A DNA stretch of 9,550 nt from Chitinophagaceae bacterium UBA2789 (GCA_002352145.1 DEHX01000142.1:24980-34529), one strand, 5' to 3'. Positions 1-8,022 are shown, numbered from the stretch's first letter. The notes: generated by a model not told the origin, from the letters alone. Numbers and translations: made by a program.

Positions 1-1266
1 CATTGGTTACAGGAGTATAAGCTGGATGGATTCCGTTGGGATCTTTCCAAAGGGTTTACACAAACCAACTCAGGAAGTAATGTAGGGTTATGGGGGCAGT
101 ACGATGCAAGCCGGGTTGCTATCTGGAAGAGATATTATGATACGATGCAACTGAAATCGCCTGGCACATATTGTATTTTAGAGCACTTTGCAGATAACAG
201 TGAGGAGATAGAACTTTCCAATTATGGAATGTTACTTTGGGGAAACAATACTGCTCAATGGCAGGAAGCAACAATGGGCTACACAAACACTTCAAATTTT
301 GAAGGAAATATTCACAGTGTCCGTAATTGGTCCAATCCCCATTTGATTGGCTATATGGAAAGTCATGATGAAGAAAGATTAATGTATAAGAATTTGCAGT
401 TTGGAAACACTGCAGGTACTTACAATACAAAAGATTTAAATACTGCACTAAAGCGTATGGAACAGGCTGCAGCTTTCTTCTTCAATATTCCCGGACCCAA
501 AATGATGTGGCAATTTGGAGAGTTGGGATACGATTATTCCATAAATCACTGCCCCGATGGCACCATTAATAATAACTGCCGTACGGCTAATAAACCCATT
601 CGTTGGGATTATAAAAATGTGATACAGCGGCAACGTCTCTATGACATCTACAGCGCAATGAATAAGCTGCGCTTTCATCCCTGGTATAAAGATATTTATA
701 TCGCCAATGCTGTTTCGATTGACAGAAGCCTTGCCGGCGGATTTAAGTTTTTACGGCTCAGAAGTGCTAATGATACATCCTGTGTGGTAGTAGTTGGAAA
801 TTTTGATGTAGTGCAGCAGAGCGGAACGGTAACATTTCCGGTAGCAGGCACCTGGTATGATTATTTGAATGGGGGAACATTTACAGCAACCGGCACTGCC
901 CAAAGTTTTACCTTGCAGCCAGGTGAATACAGGGTGTTGTTAAACCGGAATCTCACCAATGCAGTAGTGACTTCAACTGGTGGATCGCCTACTGTATCAG
1001 CTGCGGGATTAACGGCTTCATTGTTCCCTAACCCTGCAAACAGCAATTCGGTTTTGGAGATAAATGTACCGGAAACAGGTAAAGTACAGGTTGAATTATA
1101 TAACCAGCTGGGTCAACAGATTAAAACTGTTTTCTCTGACAGGTTATTGAAAGGCAATCATAGAATTCCACTTACAGGCAAAGTGGACAATTTACCCGCC
1201 GGATCATATCTGCTTACTATACAGCAAGCCGGTGTGAAAGTATCCGTAAAAATGATTATTCAGTAA
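1..1266 (+). CDS. GH13 alpha-amylase-type glycoside hydrolase with T9SS sorting domain (5' end missing)
   Basis: An open frame runs from the first base to a TAA at 1264-1266, giving 421 residues of a longer protein; the start lies upstream. The fragment begins in the catalytic (beta/alpha)8 barrel. Three GH13 motifs are visible: DGFRWDLSKGF, with the nucleophile Asp as window codon 14; ILEHFAD, with the acid/base Glu at codon 61; and MESHDEE, with the transition-state Asp at codon 123. The triad is therefore complete. A beta-sandwich like the amylase C-terminal domain follows (about codons 230-315), then a short linker. From about codon 340 (SLFPNPAN...) to the end is a type A T9SS sorting domain, with LPAGSYLL and a C-terminal KMIIQ strand. 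The enzyme should leave the cell through T9SS and act on alpha-glucans outside. Exact specificity (amylase, pullulanase or another GH13 activity) cannot be told. No terminator separates it from the regulator gene 20 nt downstream, so the two may be co-transcribed. Confidence 0.93.
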   Translation, partial: HWLQEYKLDGFRWDLSKGFTQTNSGSNVGLWGQYDASRVAIWKRYYDTMQLKSPGTYCILEHFADNSEEIELSNYGMLLWGNNTAQWQEATMGYTNTSNFEGNIHSVRNWSNPHLIGYMESHDEERLMYKNLQFGNTAGTYNTKDLNTALKRMEQAAAFFFNIPGPKMMWQFGELGYDYSINHCPDGTINNNCRTANKPIRWDYKNVIQRQRLYDIYSAMNKLRFHPWYKDIYIANAVSIDRSLAGGFKFLRLRSANDTSCVVVVGNFDVVQQSGTVTFPVAGTWYDYLNGGTFTATGTAQSFTLQPGEYRVLLNRNLTNAVVTSTGGSPTVSAAGLTASLFPNPANSNSVLEINVPETGKVQVELYNQLGQQIKTVFSDRLLKGNHRIPLTGKVDNLPAGSYLLTIQQAGVKVSVKMIIQ

Positions 1267-1286
1267 TTCTAAAAATCGGCATTAGT

Positions 1287-2021
1287 ATGTCAAAAGCACT
1301 CAACCTGAAAACAGCTGAAATAGAAAAAATCAGCCACCTTGATTATTTCAATATTGCGATATCTGTTGACTGTGTCATTTTTGGTTATGATGATAAAGAC
1401 CTGAAAGTATTATTGATCAAATCGGATCTTGAGGAGTTCGAAGGTCTTTATTCATTACTGGGCGACCTGGTAAGGCCAGATGAAGACCTTGAAACAGCTT
1501 CTTACCGGATATTGAAAGAAAGAACAGGCCTTGATGATGTTTACCTTGAGCAGGTACAGGCTTTTGGAAGCCTTGACAGGCATCCTTCAGGAAGAGTAAT
1601 TACCATTGCCTATTATTCACTAATAGATATCCGCAACCATAAGTTAAAACTGGAGAACAATGAACTGCACTGGCATTCTGTAAAAACGATAAAAAAACTG
1701 GCCTTCGACCATAAAATGATTCTTGACACCTGTTTGATGAGGTTACAGCAACAGGTGATGGAAAATCCGGTAGTCTTTAATCTGTTACCAGAGAAGTTTT
1801 CACTAAGGGAATTACAGGAACTGTATGAAGCTATTCTCGGTTATGAATTAGACCGGCGCAACTTTCGAAAGAAAATATCTATTAAGGACTGGCTCACAGA
1901 TATCAATGAAATGGAGACGGATGTGCCGCACAGGCCTGGCAAACTTTATAAGCTCAAGGCTGAGCACCGTAAAAGGAGCGGCGTAAGGCGGAATACTGTT
2001 ACCCGGGTTGTAAGTGTTTGA
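1287..2021 (+). CDS. Nudix-like transcriptional regulator with C-terminal winged helix (NrtR/AraR-type family)
   Basis: A 244-residue protein. Residues 20-150 form a Nudix-type fold. Aligned by eye to the usual Nudix box, the segment at 59-82 keeps E66, R74, E78 and G81, but has D60 for the first Gly, I75 for the Glu of the REU core and R79 for a second Glu. It should therefore bind a ligand and not hydrolyse it. Residues 164-197 (LLPEKFSLRELQELYEAILG, then LDRRNFRKKI) match the winged-helix DNA-binding domain of NrtR-family regulators, and RPGKLYKLK at 216-224 matches the family C-terminus. A strongly basic tail of about 20 residues follows. Relatives in Bacteroides include AraR, an arabinose-responsive repressor, so a sugar or sugar phosphate is a reasonable effector guess; other NrtR members sense ADP-ribose. 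It lies between the amylase gene and susC and is the only regulator in the window, which makes it the best candidate controller of this locus (inference). A terminator follows at 2079. Confidence 0.85.
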   Translation: MSKALNLKTAEIEKISHLDYFNIAISVDCVIFGYDDKDLKVLLIKSDLEEFEGLYSLLGDLVRPDEDLETASYRILKERTGLDDVYLEQVQAFGSLDRHPSGRVITIAYYSLIDIRNHKLKLENNELHWHSVKTIKKLAFDHKMILDTCLMRLQQQVMENPVVFNLLPEKFSLRELQELYEAILGYELDRRNFRKKISIKDWLTDINEMETDVPHRPGKLYKLKAEHRKRSGVRRNTVTRVVSV

Positions 2022-2033
2022 AAACCTAATGTT

Positions 2034-2041
2034 TAACTTTA
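2034..2041 (+). promoter_or_regulatory. Candidate -7 promoter box between regulator gene and terminator
   Basis: TAACTTTA matches the Bacteroidota -7 consensus TAnnTTTG at all but the last position. A TTG at 2008-2010, 23 nt upstream, could serve as the -33 element. It lies just after the regulator stop codon and before the terminator at 2079, so it could drive only a short transcript or a read-through leader for susC. The match is short and may be chance. Confidence 0.25.
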
Positions 2042-2078
2042 GCATCCGCTTACAACTTTTTTGTTCAACCATATTTGA

Positions 2079-2106
2079 TAAGCCCCTTTACAGGGGCTTA
2101 TTTTTA
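2079..2106 (+). terminator. Intrinsic terminator after the regulator gene
   Basis: A perfect 9-bp stem (taagcccct at 2079-2087 with aggggctta at 2092-2100) encloses a 4-nt loop and is followed at once by five Ts and then AT. This is a textbook Rho-independent terminator. It closes the amylase-regulator transcript and separates it from the susC promoter region. Confidence 0.88.
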
Positions 2107-2129
2107 TAGCGGAGAAGTAAAATAAATTT

Positions 2130-2158
2130 TTGGCTGATTTAAATAAGTGTTAATATTG
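2130..2158 (+). promoter_or_regulatory. Candidate susC promoter (-33/-7)
   Basis: TTG at 2130-2132 and TAATATTG at 2151-2158 are 18 nt apart. This fits the Bacteroidota promoter pattern TTG-N17-23-TAnnTTTG with one mismatch in the -7 box. It would start transcription near 2163-2168 and give a leader of about 70 nt before the susC ATG. It is the best-placed promoter for the susCDE operon, downstream of the terminator at 2079. It is inferred from the pattern only. Confidence 0.4.
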
Positions 2159-2207
2159 TGTGTTTAATACACATTTAGTCGTGTAGCAAATACATGATAA
2201 TTGTGTA
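2156..2207 (+). promoter_or_regulatory. Cluster of GTGT/ACAC half-sites, possible operator
   Basis: Between the candidate -7 box and susC lie two inverted repeats of the same geometry. The first is TGTGT-5 nt-ACACA (2159-2163 and 2169-2173). The second is GTGTA-5 nt-TACAT (2181-2185 and 2191-2195), with one arm mismatch. Their centres are 22 nt apart, about two helical turns. A further TTGTGTA follows at 2201-2207. The first repeat covers the expected transcription start, a typical repressor position. The adjacent Nudix regulator is the obvious candidate binder, but the region is AT-rich and nothing in the sequence proves binding. Confidence 0.35.
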
Positions 2208-2237
2208 ATCTGATTGCTAAAAAAATAATGATTGCTT

Positions 2238-5186
2238 ATGTTCTCCTCAAAATTTCTTAAGGCAGCCGGCCTTATGGTGCTGGCTCTTGTAGCGCAAATT
2301 TCCTTTGCACAGAACAGGGTGATTACCGGTAAGGTTACAGATTCCAAAGACGGATCAGCCGTACAGGGCGCCAATGTTATTGGTAAAGGAACCAGAACAG
2401 GTACACAGACTAAATCGGATGGTACATTCAGTATCTCTGTAGAAAATTCTGTTACCGTGCTTGTCATATCTTCTGTTGGATTTACCACTCAGGAAGTTTC
2501 TGTTGATGGCAAGACCTCGGTTGAGGTATCATTGGTGCAGGCCAGTACTTCATTGGGTGAAGTGGTGGTGATTGGTTATGGTACTGCCAGGAGAAAAGAC
2601 CTGACAGGTTCCATTGCTACTGTTAGTACTAAAGACTTTGCAAAAGGTCCACTTACATCACCTGAGCAGTTGATCAATGGTAAAGTGGCTGGTGTTCAGG
2701 TTACAGCTCCCAATGGTGCTCCCGGTGCCGGGGGTCGTATTCGTGTAAGAGGTACTTCTTCTTTGTCTGGTAGCAATGACCCGTTGATCATCGTTGACGG
2801 TGTTCCTCTGGATCAGCAAAGCGGAATCGCAGGTAGCAATAACCCGCTTTCATTGATAAACCCCAATGATATTGAAACCTTCAATATCCTGAAAGACGCC
2901 TCAGCAACAGCCATCTATGGTAACAGGGCCACAAATGGTGTTATCATTATAACAACTAAAAAAGGAAAAACAGGTAAACTGAGAATTAATTTCAGCACCC
3001 TGAATTCAATTTCTACTGTAGGGGATAAAGTAGACGTACTGACTGCTGAAGAATTCAAGCAGGTAGTAAATGGTAAAGGAACCAACAATCAAAAGAATTT
3101 GCTCGGGGCCTCCAATACCAATTGGCAGGACCAGGTGTATTCTTCTGCTTTTATGACTGACAATAATATTGCACTCACAGGCGGTATTAAAGGGTTACCT
3201 TATCGCTTCTCATTGGGCTATCTGAACCAGGAAGGTATCTTGAAAACAGGTAATCTTAGCAGGGTAACTACTTCATTAAATATTAACCCCCGCTTTTTGA
3301 ACAACTCCTTAAAAGTTGATTTCAATTTCAAAGGATCATTTTCAAAACACACATTTGCTGATGAAGGAGCAATTGGTGGTGCAGCTTTCTTTGATCCAAC
3401 ACAGCCTGTTAAAAGAAATGATAGTCGTTTTGGCGGTTATTTCGAGTGGTTACAGAACAACCAGCCTGATGGTTTGGCCCCTCGTAACCCTGTGGGAAGA
3501 TTGTATAACAGGGATGATAAGAGTGATGTGAACAGGTATATTACTAATCTTCAGTTAGATTATACATTTCCTTTCCTTAAAGATCTGAGAGCCAACCTGA
3601 ATATTGGTTATGATTATGCAAAAGGTGAAGGCACAGTTGTAATTCCTGACTCAGTAGGTGTTGATTATATTAAGGGCGGCACCAATAATCAATATGACAA
3701 TACTAAAAAGAACAAGCTTCTTGATTTCTACTTGAACTATGTTAAGGATCTGAAATCAATCAAGAGTCGTTTGGATGTAATGGCTGGTTATAGCTACCAG
3801 GACTTCCTGCGTCAGAGCACCAACTATCCTGACAGGAGATTTAACGGAACTATTTTTGCTCCGGCAGCTCCATTCCCTTTTGAAGCACAAAACACACTTA
3901 TCTCTTTCTATGGAAGGGCTAATTTCTCAATAAACAGTAAATATCTCTTTACGTTTAGTGTTCGTCGTGATGGATCATCCAGGTTTAGCGAGGATGAAAG
4001 ATGGGGCTTATTCCCTTCAGCAGCTTTTGCCTGGAATATTGCTGAAGAGTCTTTCCTGAAGAACAATAAAACTCTCTCAGCTTTGAAACTCAGACTGGGT
4101 TATGGTGAAACAGGACAGCAGGAAATAGGTAATGACTATGCTTACATTGCCAACTACACATTAGGTACACAAACAGCACAATACCAGTTTGGCAATACCT
4201 TTTACCAGGTAAACCGACCCGTAGGTTATGACGCAAACATTAAGTGGGAACAAACAAGCACTTTCAATATAGGTTTAGACTTCGGCTTCCTGAATGGTAA
4301 GATCAGTGGTAGTATCGATTACTACAATAAGGAAACTGAAGATCTGTTGAGCTTTATTGACGTTCCTGCCGGTACCAACTTTACCAACCGTATTTTCACC
4401 AACGTCGGTGACATGAATAACAAGGGTGTTGAGTTTGTTTTGAATTCAAATATTTTGAAGAAAAGCAAACTGACTTGGGATGCAGGCTTTAACATTACCT
4501 ACAACAAAAATGAGATTACCAAGCTTACAAGGGTTGATGATCCAACATTCGTAGGTGTGCCGGTTGGTGGTATTTCTGGCGCTGTGGGTAATACAATACA
4601 GATTCACTCAGTAGGCTATCAGCCATCTTCTTTCTTCGTACTGCAGCAGGTTTATGATAATGCTGGCAAGCCTGTAGAAGGCTTGTATGTAGACCGCAAC
4701 GGCGATGGTACAATCAACAACCTTGACTATTATCGTTATAAGACTCCGGAGCCACTTTGGCTGATTGGTTTCACTACTTCAGTAGCGTATGATCGTTGGA
4801 ATTTCTCAACAGTATTACGTGGAAATATTGGCAATTATATGTACAACAATATGTTTTCCAGCAATGGAGTATTCCAACCGGGTTCACTCAATTTCCTGAA
4901 TAATGTACACAGAAATTACCTGGAAACCGGTTTTGGAACCTACCAGTATTTCTCAGATTATTATGTAGAGAATGCTTCTTTCCTGCGTATGGACAACTTT
5001 ACAGTTTCCTACGATTTTGGAAAAGTATTTAATAACAAAGCGAACCTTAGGGCTACCGGAAGCGTTCAGAATGTATTTGTGGTTACAAAGTACCGCGGAC
5101 TGGATCCTGAAGTGGCAGGTGGAATTGACAACAACTTCTACCCCCGCCCGAGAGTATTCTCACTGGGTCTTAATCTCGAATTATAA
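2238..5186 (+). CDS. susC: SusC/RagA-type TonB-dependent outer-membrane transporter
   Basis: An energised outer-membrane channel that imports oligosaccharides into the periplasm with its SusD partner. The ATG at 2238 was chosen because it gives a normal signal peptide (basic start, hydrophobic core, ISFA then Q25); an in-frame TTG at 2232 would only add two residues. The mature protein (982 residues in total) shows the family order. A carboxypeptidase-regulatory-like beta domain spans about 26-101. The conserved segment EVVVIGYG is at 108-115. The plug spans about 116-245, with the hallmarks RIRVRGTSSLSG, IIVDGVP and FNILKDASATAIYG before ATNGVIIITTKKG. A beta-barrel runs to the C-terminus, ending PRPRVFSLGLNLEL. 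Length is typical for SusC proteins (about 1000). susD follows after 36 nt, so the two are surely one operon. The substrate is inferred from neighbours to be a galactan, with starch-type glycans as the alternative. The symbol denotes the family, not proven starch transport. Confidence 0.96.
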   Translation: MFSSKFLKAAGLMVLALVAQISFAQNRVITGKVTDSKDGSAVQGANVIGKGTRTGTQTKSDGTFSISVENSVTVLVISSVGFTTQEVSVDGKTSVEVSLVQASTSLGEVVVIGYGTARRKDLTGSIATVSTKDFAKGPLTSPEQLINGKVAGVQVTAPNGAPGAGGRIRVRGTSSLSGSNDPLIIVDGVPLDQQSGIAGSNNPLSLINPNDIETFNILKDASATAIYGNRATNGVIIITTKKGKTGKLRINFSTLNSISTVGDKVDVLTAEEFKQVVNGKGTNNQKNLLGASNTNWQDQVYSSAFMTDNNIALTGGIKGLPYRFSLGYLNQEGILKTGNLSRVTTSLNINPRFLNNSLKVDFNFKGSFSKHTFADEGAIGGAAFFDPTQPVKRNDSRFGGYFEWLQNNQPDGLAPRNPVGRLYNRDDKSDVNRYITNLQLDYTFPFLKDLRANLNIGYDYAKGEGTVVIPDSVGVDYIKGGTNNQYDNTKKNKLLDFYLNYVKDLKSIKSRLDVMAGYSYQDFLRQSTNYPDRRFNGTIFAPAAPFPFEAQNTLISFYGRANFSINSKYLFTFSVRRDGSSRFSEDERWGLFPSAAFAWNIAEESFLKNNKTLSALKLRLGYGETGQQEIGNDYAYIANYTLGTQTAQYQFGNTFYQVNRPVGYDANIKWEQTSTFNIGLDFGFLNGKISGSIDYYNKETEDLLSFIDVPAGTNFTNRIFTNVGDMNNKGVEFVLNSNILKKSKLTWDAGFNITYNKNEITKLTRVDDPTFVGVPVGGISGAVGNTIQIHSVGYQPSSFFVLQQVYDNAGKPVEGLYVDRNGDGTINNLDYYRYKTPEPLWLIGFTTSVAYDRWNFSTVLRGNIGNYMYNNMFSSNGVFQPGSLNFLNNVHRNYLETGFGTYQYFSDYYVENASFLRMDNFTVSYDFGKVFNNKANLRATGSVQNVFVVTKYRGLDPEVAGGIDNNFYPRPRVFSLGLNLEL

Positions 5187-5222
5187 TAACAACGTAATTG
5201 TAAAAAATAAAAAGCTTGCAAA

Positions 5223-6818
5223 ATGAGAAACAGTATTTCAAAATTACTCGGACTGGTAGCAGTAGCAGCACTGTTCCTGGCATCTTGTACTAAGGACCTG
5301 GACAGACAGCCTGTGTATGGTAATACAGCTGCCTCATTGTATAAAGATCTTGCAGGGTATAAGTCAGTATTGGCTAAAACGTATGCAGGTCTGACAATGA
5401 CTGGTAACAGTGGTCCCGACGGACAGGGTGATGTATCTGGTATTGACGAAGGCTTTTCCAGTTATCTGCGCCAGTATTGGTCCGCACAAGAGTTGTCAAC
5501 TGACGAAGCTGTGATTGGCTGGAACGATGCCACAATTAAGGACTTCCATTTCATGACATGGAGTCCTGCCGATGTATTCATCCGGGCATTATACAGCCGC
5601 ATATTCTTCCAGATCACTTTGGCAAATGAATTCATTCGTGAAAGTGCTGCTGATAAAGTAAGTGGAAGAGGTATTTCAGGTGCTGATGCTACTGAGATAG
5701 CTTATATGAGGGCAGAGGCTCGTTTCCTGAGAGCACTTAGCTATTACCATGCGATGGATCTTTTTGGTAATGTTCCATTTGTTACAGAGAATGATAACGT
5801 TGGTGCATTCCTTCCTAACCAGATCAGCCGGGCCAATCTTTTCAATTATATAGAAAGTGAACTGAAAGCCATCGAAACCGAATTGAAAGATGCCAGGACA
5901 AATGAATATGGCCGTGCAGATAAAGCTGCTGCATGGGCATTACTTTCAAGAATGTACCTGAATGCAGAAGTATACCTGGGTGCAGGTAATGCTAAGTACA
6001 CTGAATGTATTACTTATTGCAACAAAATCACTGCCGTTTCCGGATATCAGCTGATCAATAATTATCGTCACCTGTTTGTTGCAAACAATGATGTAACCGG
6101 TTCCAGTGAATTCATCTTTGCAGTTAACTTTGATGGAAACAGGGCAAGAACATGGGGTGGTACCACTTTCCTTGTACATGCACCGATTGTAGGATCTATG
6201 AACGCTGCAGATTATGGCGTAGACTTTGGTTGGGGTGGTATTCGCACTACCAAACAGTTTGTACAAAAGTTTGCAGGACCAGCGGGTGATTCAAGACAGA
6301 ATTTCTACACCAGTGGTCAGAATCTGGAAATCAATGATATTTCCAGCGCCAATGATGGTTATGGAATTGTCAAGTTTACCAATAAGACCTCAACTGGTGC
6401 CAATGGTTCTAATCTTACCTGGGTTGATACTGATTTTGCTTTCTTCCGTTTAGCTGAGATTTACCTGAACTATGCTGAAGCTGTACTGCGTGGCGGTACT
6501 GGTGGAAGTTCAACAACAGCGCTGAATTATATCAATGCACTGCGTCAAAGAGCATACGGTAATAGCTCTGGGGATATTACAGCTCCTCAGCTAACAGTTC
6601 CTTTCCTGCTTGATGAAAGAGCAAAAGAACTGCATTGGGAAGCTGTTCGTCGTACAGACCTGATCCGTTATGGTCAATTCACTGAAGGTACATACCTCTG
6701 GGCATGGAAAGGAAATACCCTGAATGGACAGGCTGTTGGTAACCATCGCAAACTTTATCCGATTCCTTCTGCTGACCTGGTAGCTAATCCAAACCTGGCA
6801 CAGAACCCGGGATATTAA
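5223..6818 (+). CDS. susD: SusD/RagB-family surface glycan-binding lipoprotein
   Basis: The extracellular lid of the SusC transporter, binding glycan at the cell surface. The 531-residue precursor begins with a lipoprotein signal peptide ending LFLASC, so C22 is the lipidated residue. It is followed by TKDLD, which resembles the acidic lipoprotein export signal of Bacteroidota and predicts surface display. The diagnostic SusD helix is at about 163-187 (RAEARFLRALSYYHAMDLFG, then NVPFV). A TPR-like helix lies near 233-250 (DKAAAWALLSRMYLNAEVY). The C-terminal SusD domain includes FFRLAEIYLNYAEA (407-420), ERAKELHWEAVRRTDLIRYG (465-484) and the family ending HRKLYPIPSADLVANPNLAQ (508-527). Full length, with no disruption. 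It sits 36 nt after susC and 51 nt before the SusE-like gene. Aromatic residues such as W87, W100 and W113 might contact glycan, but binding residues cannot be assigned without a structure. Confidence 0.96.
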   Translation: MRNSISKLLGLVAVAALFLASCTKDLDRQPVYGNTAASLYKDLAGYKSVLAKTYAGLTMTGNSGPDGQGDVSGIDEGFSSYLRQYWSAQELSTDEAVIGWNDATIKDFHFMTWSPADVFIRALYSRIFFQITLANEFIRESAADKVSGRGISGADATEIAYMRAEARFLRALSYYHAMDLFGNVPFVTENDNVGAFLPNQISRANLFNYIESELKAIETELKDARTNEYGRADKAAAWALLSRMYLNAEVYLGAGNAKYTECITYCNKITAVSGYQLINNYRHLFVANNDVTGSSEFIFAVNFDGNRARTWGGTTFLVHAPIVGSMNAADYGVDFGWGGIRTTKQFVQKFAGPAGDSRQNFYTSGQNLEINDISSANDGYGIVKFTNKTSTGANGSNLTWVDTDFAFFRLAEIYLNYAEAVLRGGTGGSSTTALNYINALRQRAYGNSSGDITAPQLTVPFLLDERAKELHWEAVRRTDLIRYGQFTEGTYLWAWKGNTLNGQAVGNHRKLYPIPSADLVANPNLAQNPGY

Positions 6819-6869
6819 TCTTTTCAGGTTTTAAAACAGAACACAACTTATCATTATAAAAAAAATAGT

Positions 6870-7961
6870 ATGAAAGCAATATTTAAAAGTTCGGTTTTGC
6901 TTTTGATTCTTTCAGCGGCGCTTTGGTCATGTGAAAAGGATGAAACAAGAGCTGTTCTTAATCCCGGCGGCGCTACACAATTAACAGTTACGCCTACAAC
7001 CCTGGTTCTTGAACAGGCAAATGCCGGTAATACTGCGGCCACTTTCAGCTGGGGTAAGGCCAGCTTCGGTTATGATGCAGCAATTAACTATGTTATACAG
7101 TTTTGCAAGGGTGGTACCAATTTTGCATCTACTGCAACCACTACAGAGTTTAATAATGAGATTGCAATTACAAAATCTTTTACTGTAAAAGATCTGAATG
7201 CAAAGTTGTTAGACATCATTCCTTATGGCTCTGCACAACAGGTAGATGTAAGGATAAAGGCTTCTGTTGGAAGCAATGTTGACCCCATTTACTCAAATGT
7301 GGTAACAATGACTGTAACCTGTTACAGGGACATCATCAACTACAGTTTTCCGCAGGCGCTGTGGATTGCAGGTAACTTCCAGGGATGGGATCCTCCGTCA
7401 GCTCCTAAAATTGTTGACCGGTTTGCCAGCGGAACTACAGGCAGTAATTATGATGGCTACATCAACTTTACCAATGCCTCGCCTGAATTCAAAATGGTGA
7501 AAGGCAATAACTGGGGCGCAGGTGACTTTGGTGGCAGTGCCGGTGTATTAACAAATGGAGGATCTAACCTTACATTGTCTGGAGGTGCTGGTGTATATCG
7601 TATTACAGCTAACACTGCCGGTATGACATGGTCTGCTACAAAAATTAATAGTTGGGCTGTAACCGGTAACGCTACTCCGTTGGGTTGGCCCGCTGGCCCC
7701 GGAGGTACACCTGGCCAGGATCATGATATGACATTCAATGCAGCTGATGGCACATGGACCATTACAATGAATTTAAATGCAGGTGAATTGAAATTCAGGG
7801 CAAACGATGATTGGGCAATAAACTTCGGTGATAATTCTCCGGTTGACAACAAGCCAGATTATGGTGGTAGTAATATCCAGATTACAACTGCAGGTAATTA
7901 TACAATTACCCTTGACCTTGGGGTGGGTGGAAACTATGCCTATACAATAAGAAGAAACTAA
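6870..7961 (+). CDS. SusE/SusF-type surface glycan-binding lipoprotein
   Basis: A 363-residue non-catalytic protein that should hold glycan at the cell surface beside SusCD. The signal peptide ends ALWSC, so C21 is lipidated. EKDE follows, a good match to the Bacteroidota surface-export signal. Residues about 22-150 fit the N-terminal SusE immunoglobulin-like domain (FSWGKASFGYDAAINYVIQF). Two C-terminal beta-sandwich modules resembling SusE/SusF carbohydrate-binding domains follow. One is about 160-256 and starts ALWIAGNFQGWDP; the other is about 260-362, with SWAVTGNATPLGW, LKFRANDDWAINFGDN and a final NYAYTIRRN strand. Aromatic residues W165, W173, W273 and W315 are candidate sugar platforms. 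It closes the susCD operon, 51 nt after susD and just before a strong terminator. SusE and SusF of B. thetaiotaomicron bind starch, but relatives occur in other loci, including ones with galactanases, so the ligand is open. Confidence 0.88.
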   Translation: MKAIFKSSVLLLILSAALWSCEKDETRAVLNPGGATQLTVTPTTLVLEQANAGNTAATFSWGKASFGYDAAINYVIQFCKGGTNFASTATTTEFNNEIAITKSFTVKDLNAKLLDIIPYGSAQQVDVRIKASVGSNVDPIYSNVVTMTVTCYRDIINYSFPQALWIAGNFQGWDPPSAPKIVDRFASGTTGSNYDGYINFTNASPEFKMVKGNNWGAGDFGGSAGVLTNGGSNLTLSGGAGVYRITANTAGMTWSATKINSWAVTGNATPLGWPAGPGGTPGQDHDMTFNAADGTWTITMNLNAGELKFRANDDWAINFGDNSPVDNKPDYGGSNIQITTAGNYTITLDLGVGGNYAYTIRRN

Positions 7962-7983
7962 AGCAGGGTTATCAGAATAAAGT

Positions 7984-8018
7984 AAAGTGGCTGCCTTATG
8001 GCGGCCACTTTTGTTTTT
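7984..8018 (+). terminator. Strong intrinsic terminator after the SusE-like gene
   Basis: A 12-bp stem with one G-T wobble pairs 7984-7995 (aaagtggctgcc) with 8000-8011 (ggcggccacttt) around a 4-nt TTAT loop. A T-rich run, tgttttt, follows. It lies 22 nt after the SusE-like stop codon and should end the susCDE transcript, leaving GH53 to its own promoter or to partial read-through. Confidence 0.88.
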
Positions 8019-8022
8019 GTGG

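Noticed and set aside
119..678. Minus-strand open frames opposite the amylase gene (119-448 and 448-678)
   Set aside because: They lie wholly antisense to a well-supported GH13 frame, and their translations show no domain or credible signal.
1267..1286. Promoter or terminator in the 20-nt gap between the amylase and regulator genes
   Set aside because: No hairpin or TAnnTTTG-like box is visible; the gap looks like a simple intra-operon spacer.
2232..2237. TTG at 2232 as the susC start
   Set aside because: An in-frame ATG at 2238 gives the same signal peptide with a more usual start; the TTG adds only two residues.
1848..2488. Minus-strand open frames over the regulator end and susC start (1848-2072, 2150-2488)
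   Set aside because: They are mostly antisense to recognised coding sequence, with low-complexity or arbitrary translations; one crosses the terminator hairpin.
3316..3531. Short + strand frames inside susC (3316-3531, and 4972-5226 over its 3' end)
   Set aside because: They are out-of-frame shadows of a full-length SusC and have no recognisable protein features.
5946..6266. Frames inside susD on both strands (5946-6266 minus, 6226-6453 plus)
   Set aside because: They overlap the intact SusD frame with its conserved motifs and have no independent support.
6828..6837. Perfect palindrome GTTTTAAAAC between susD and the SusE-like gene
   Set aside because: It is only 10 bp, all A/T except the ends, with no loop and no T-run, so it is neither a convincing terminator nor an operator.
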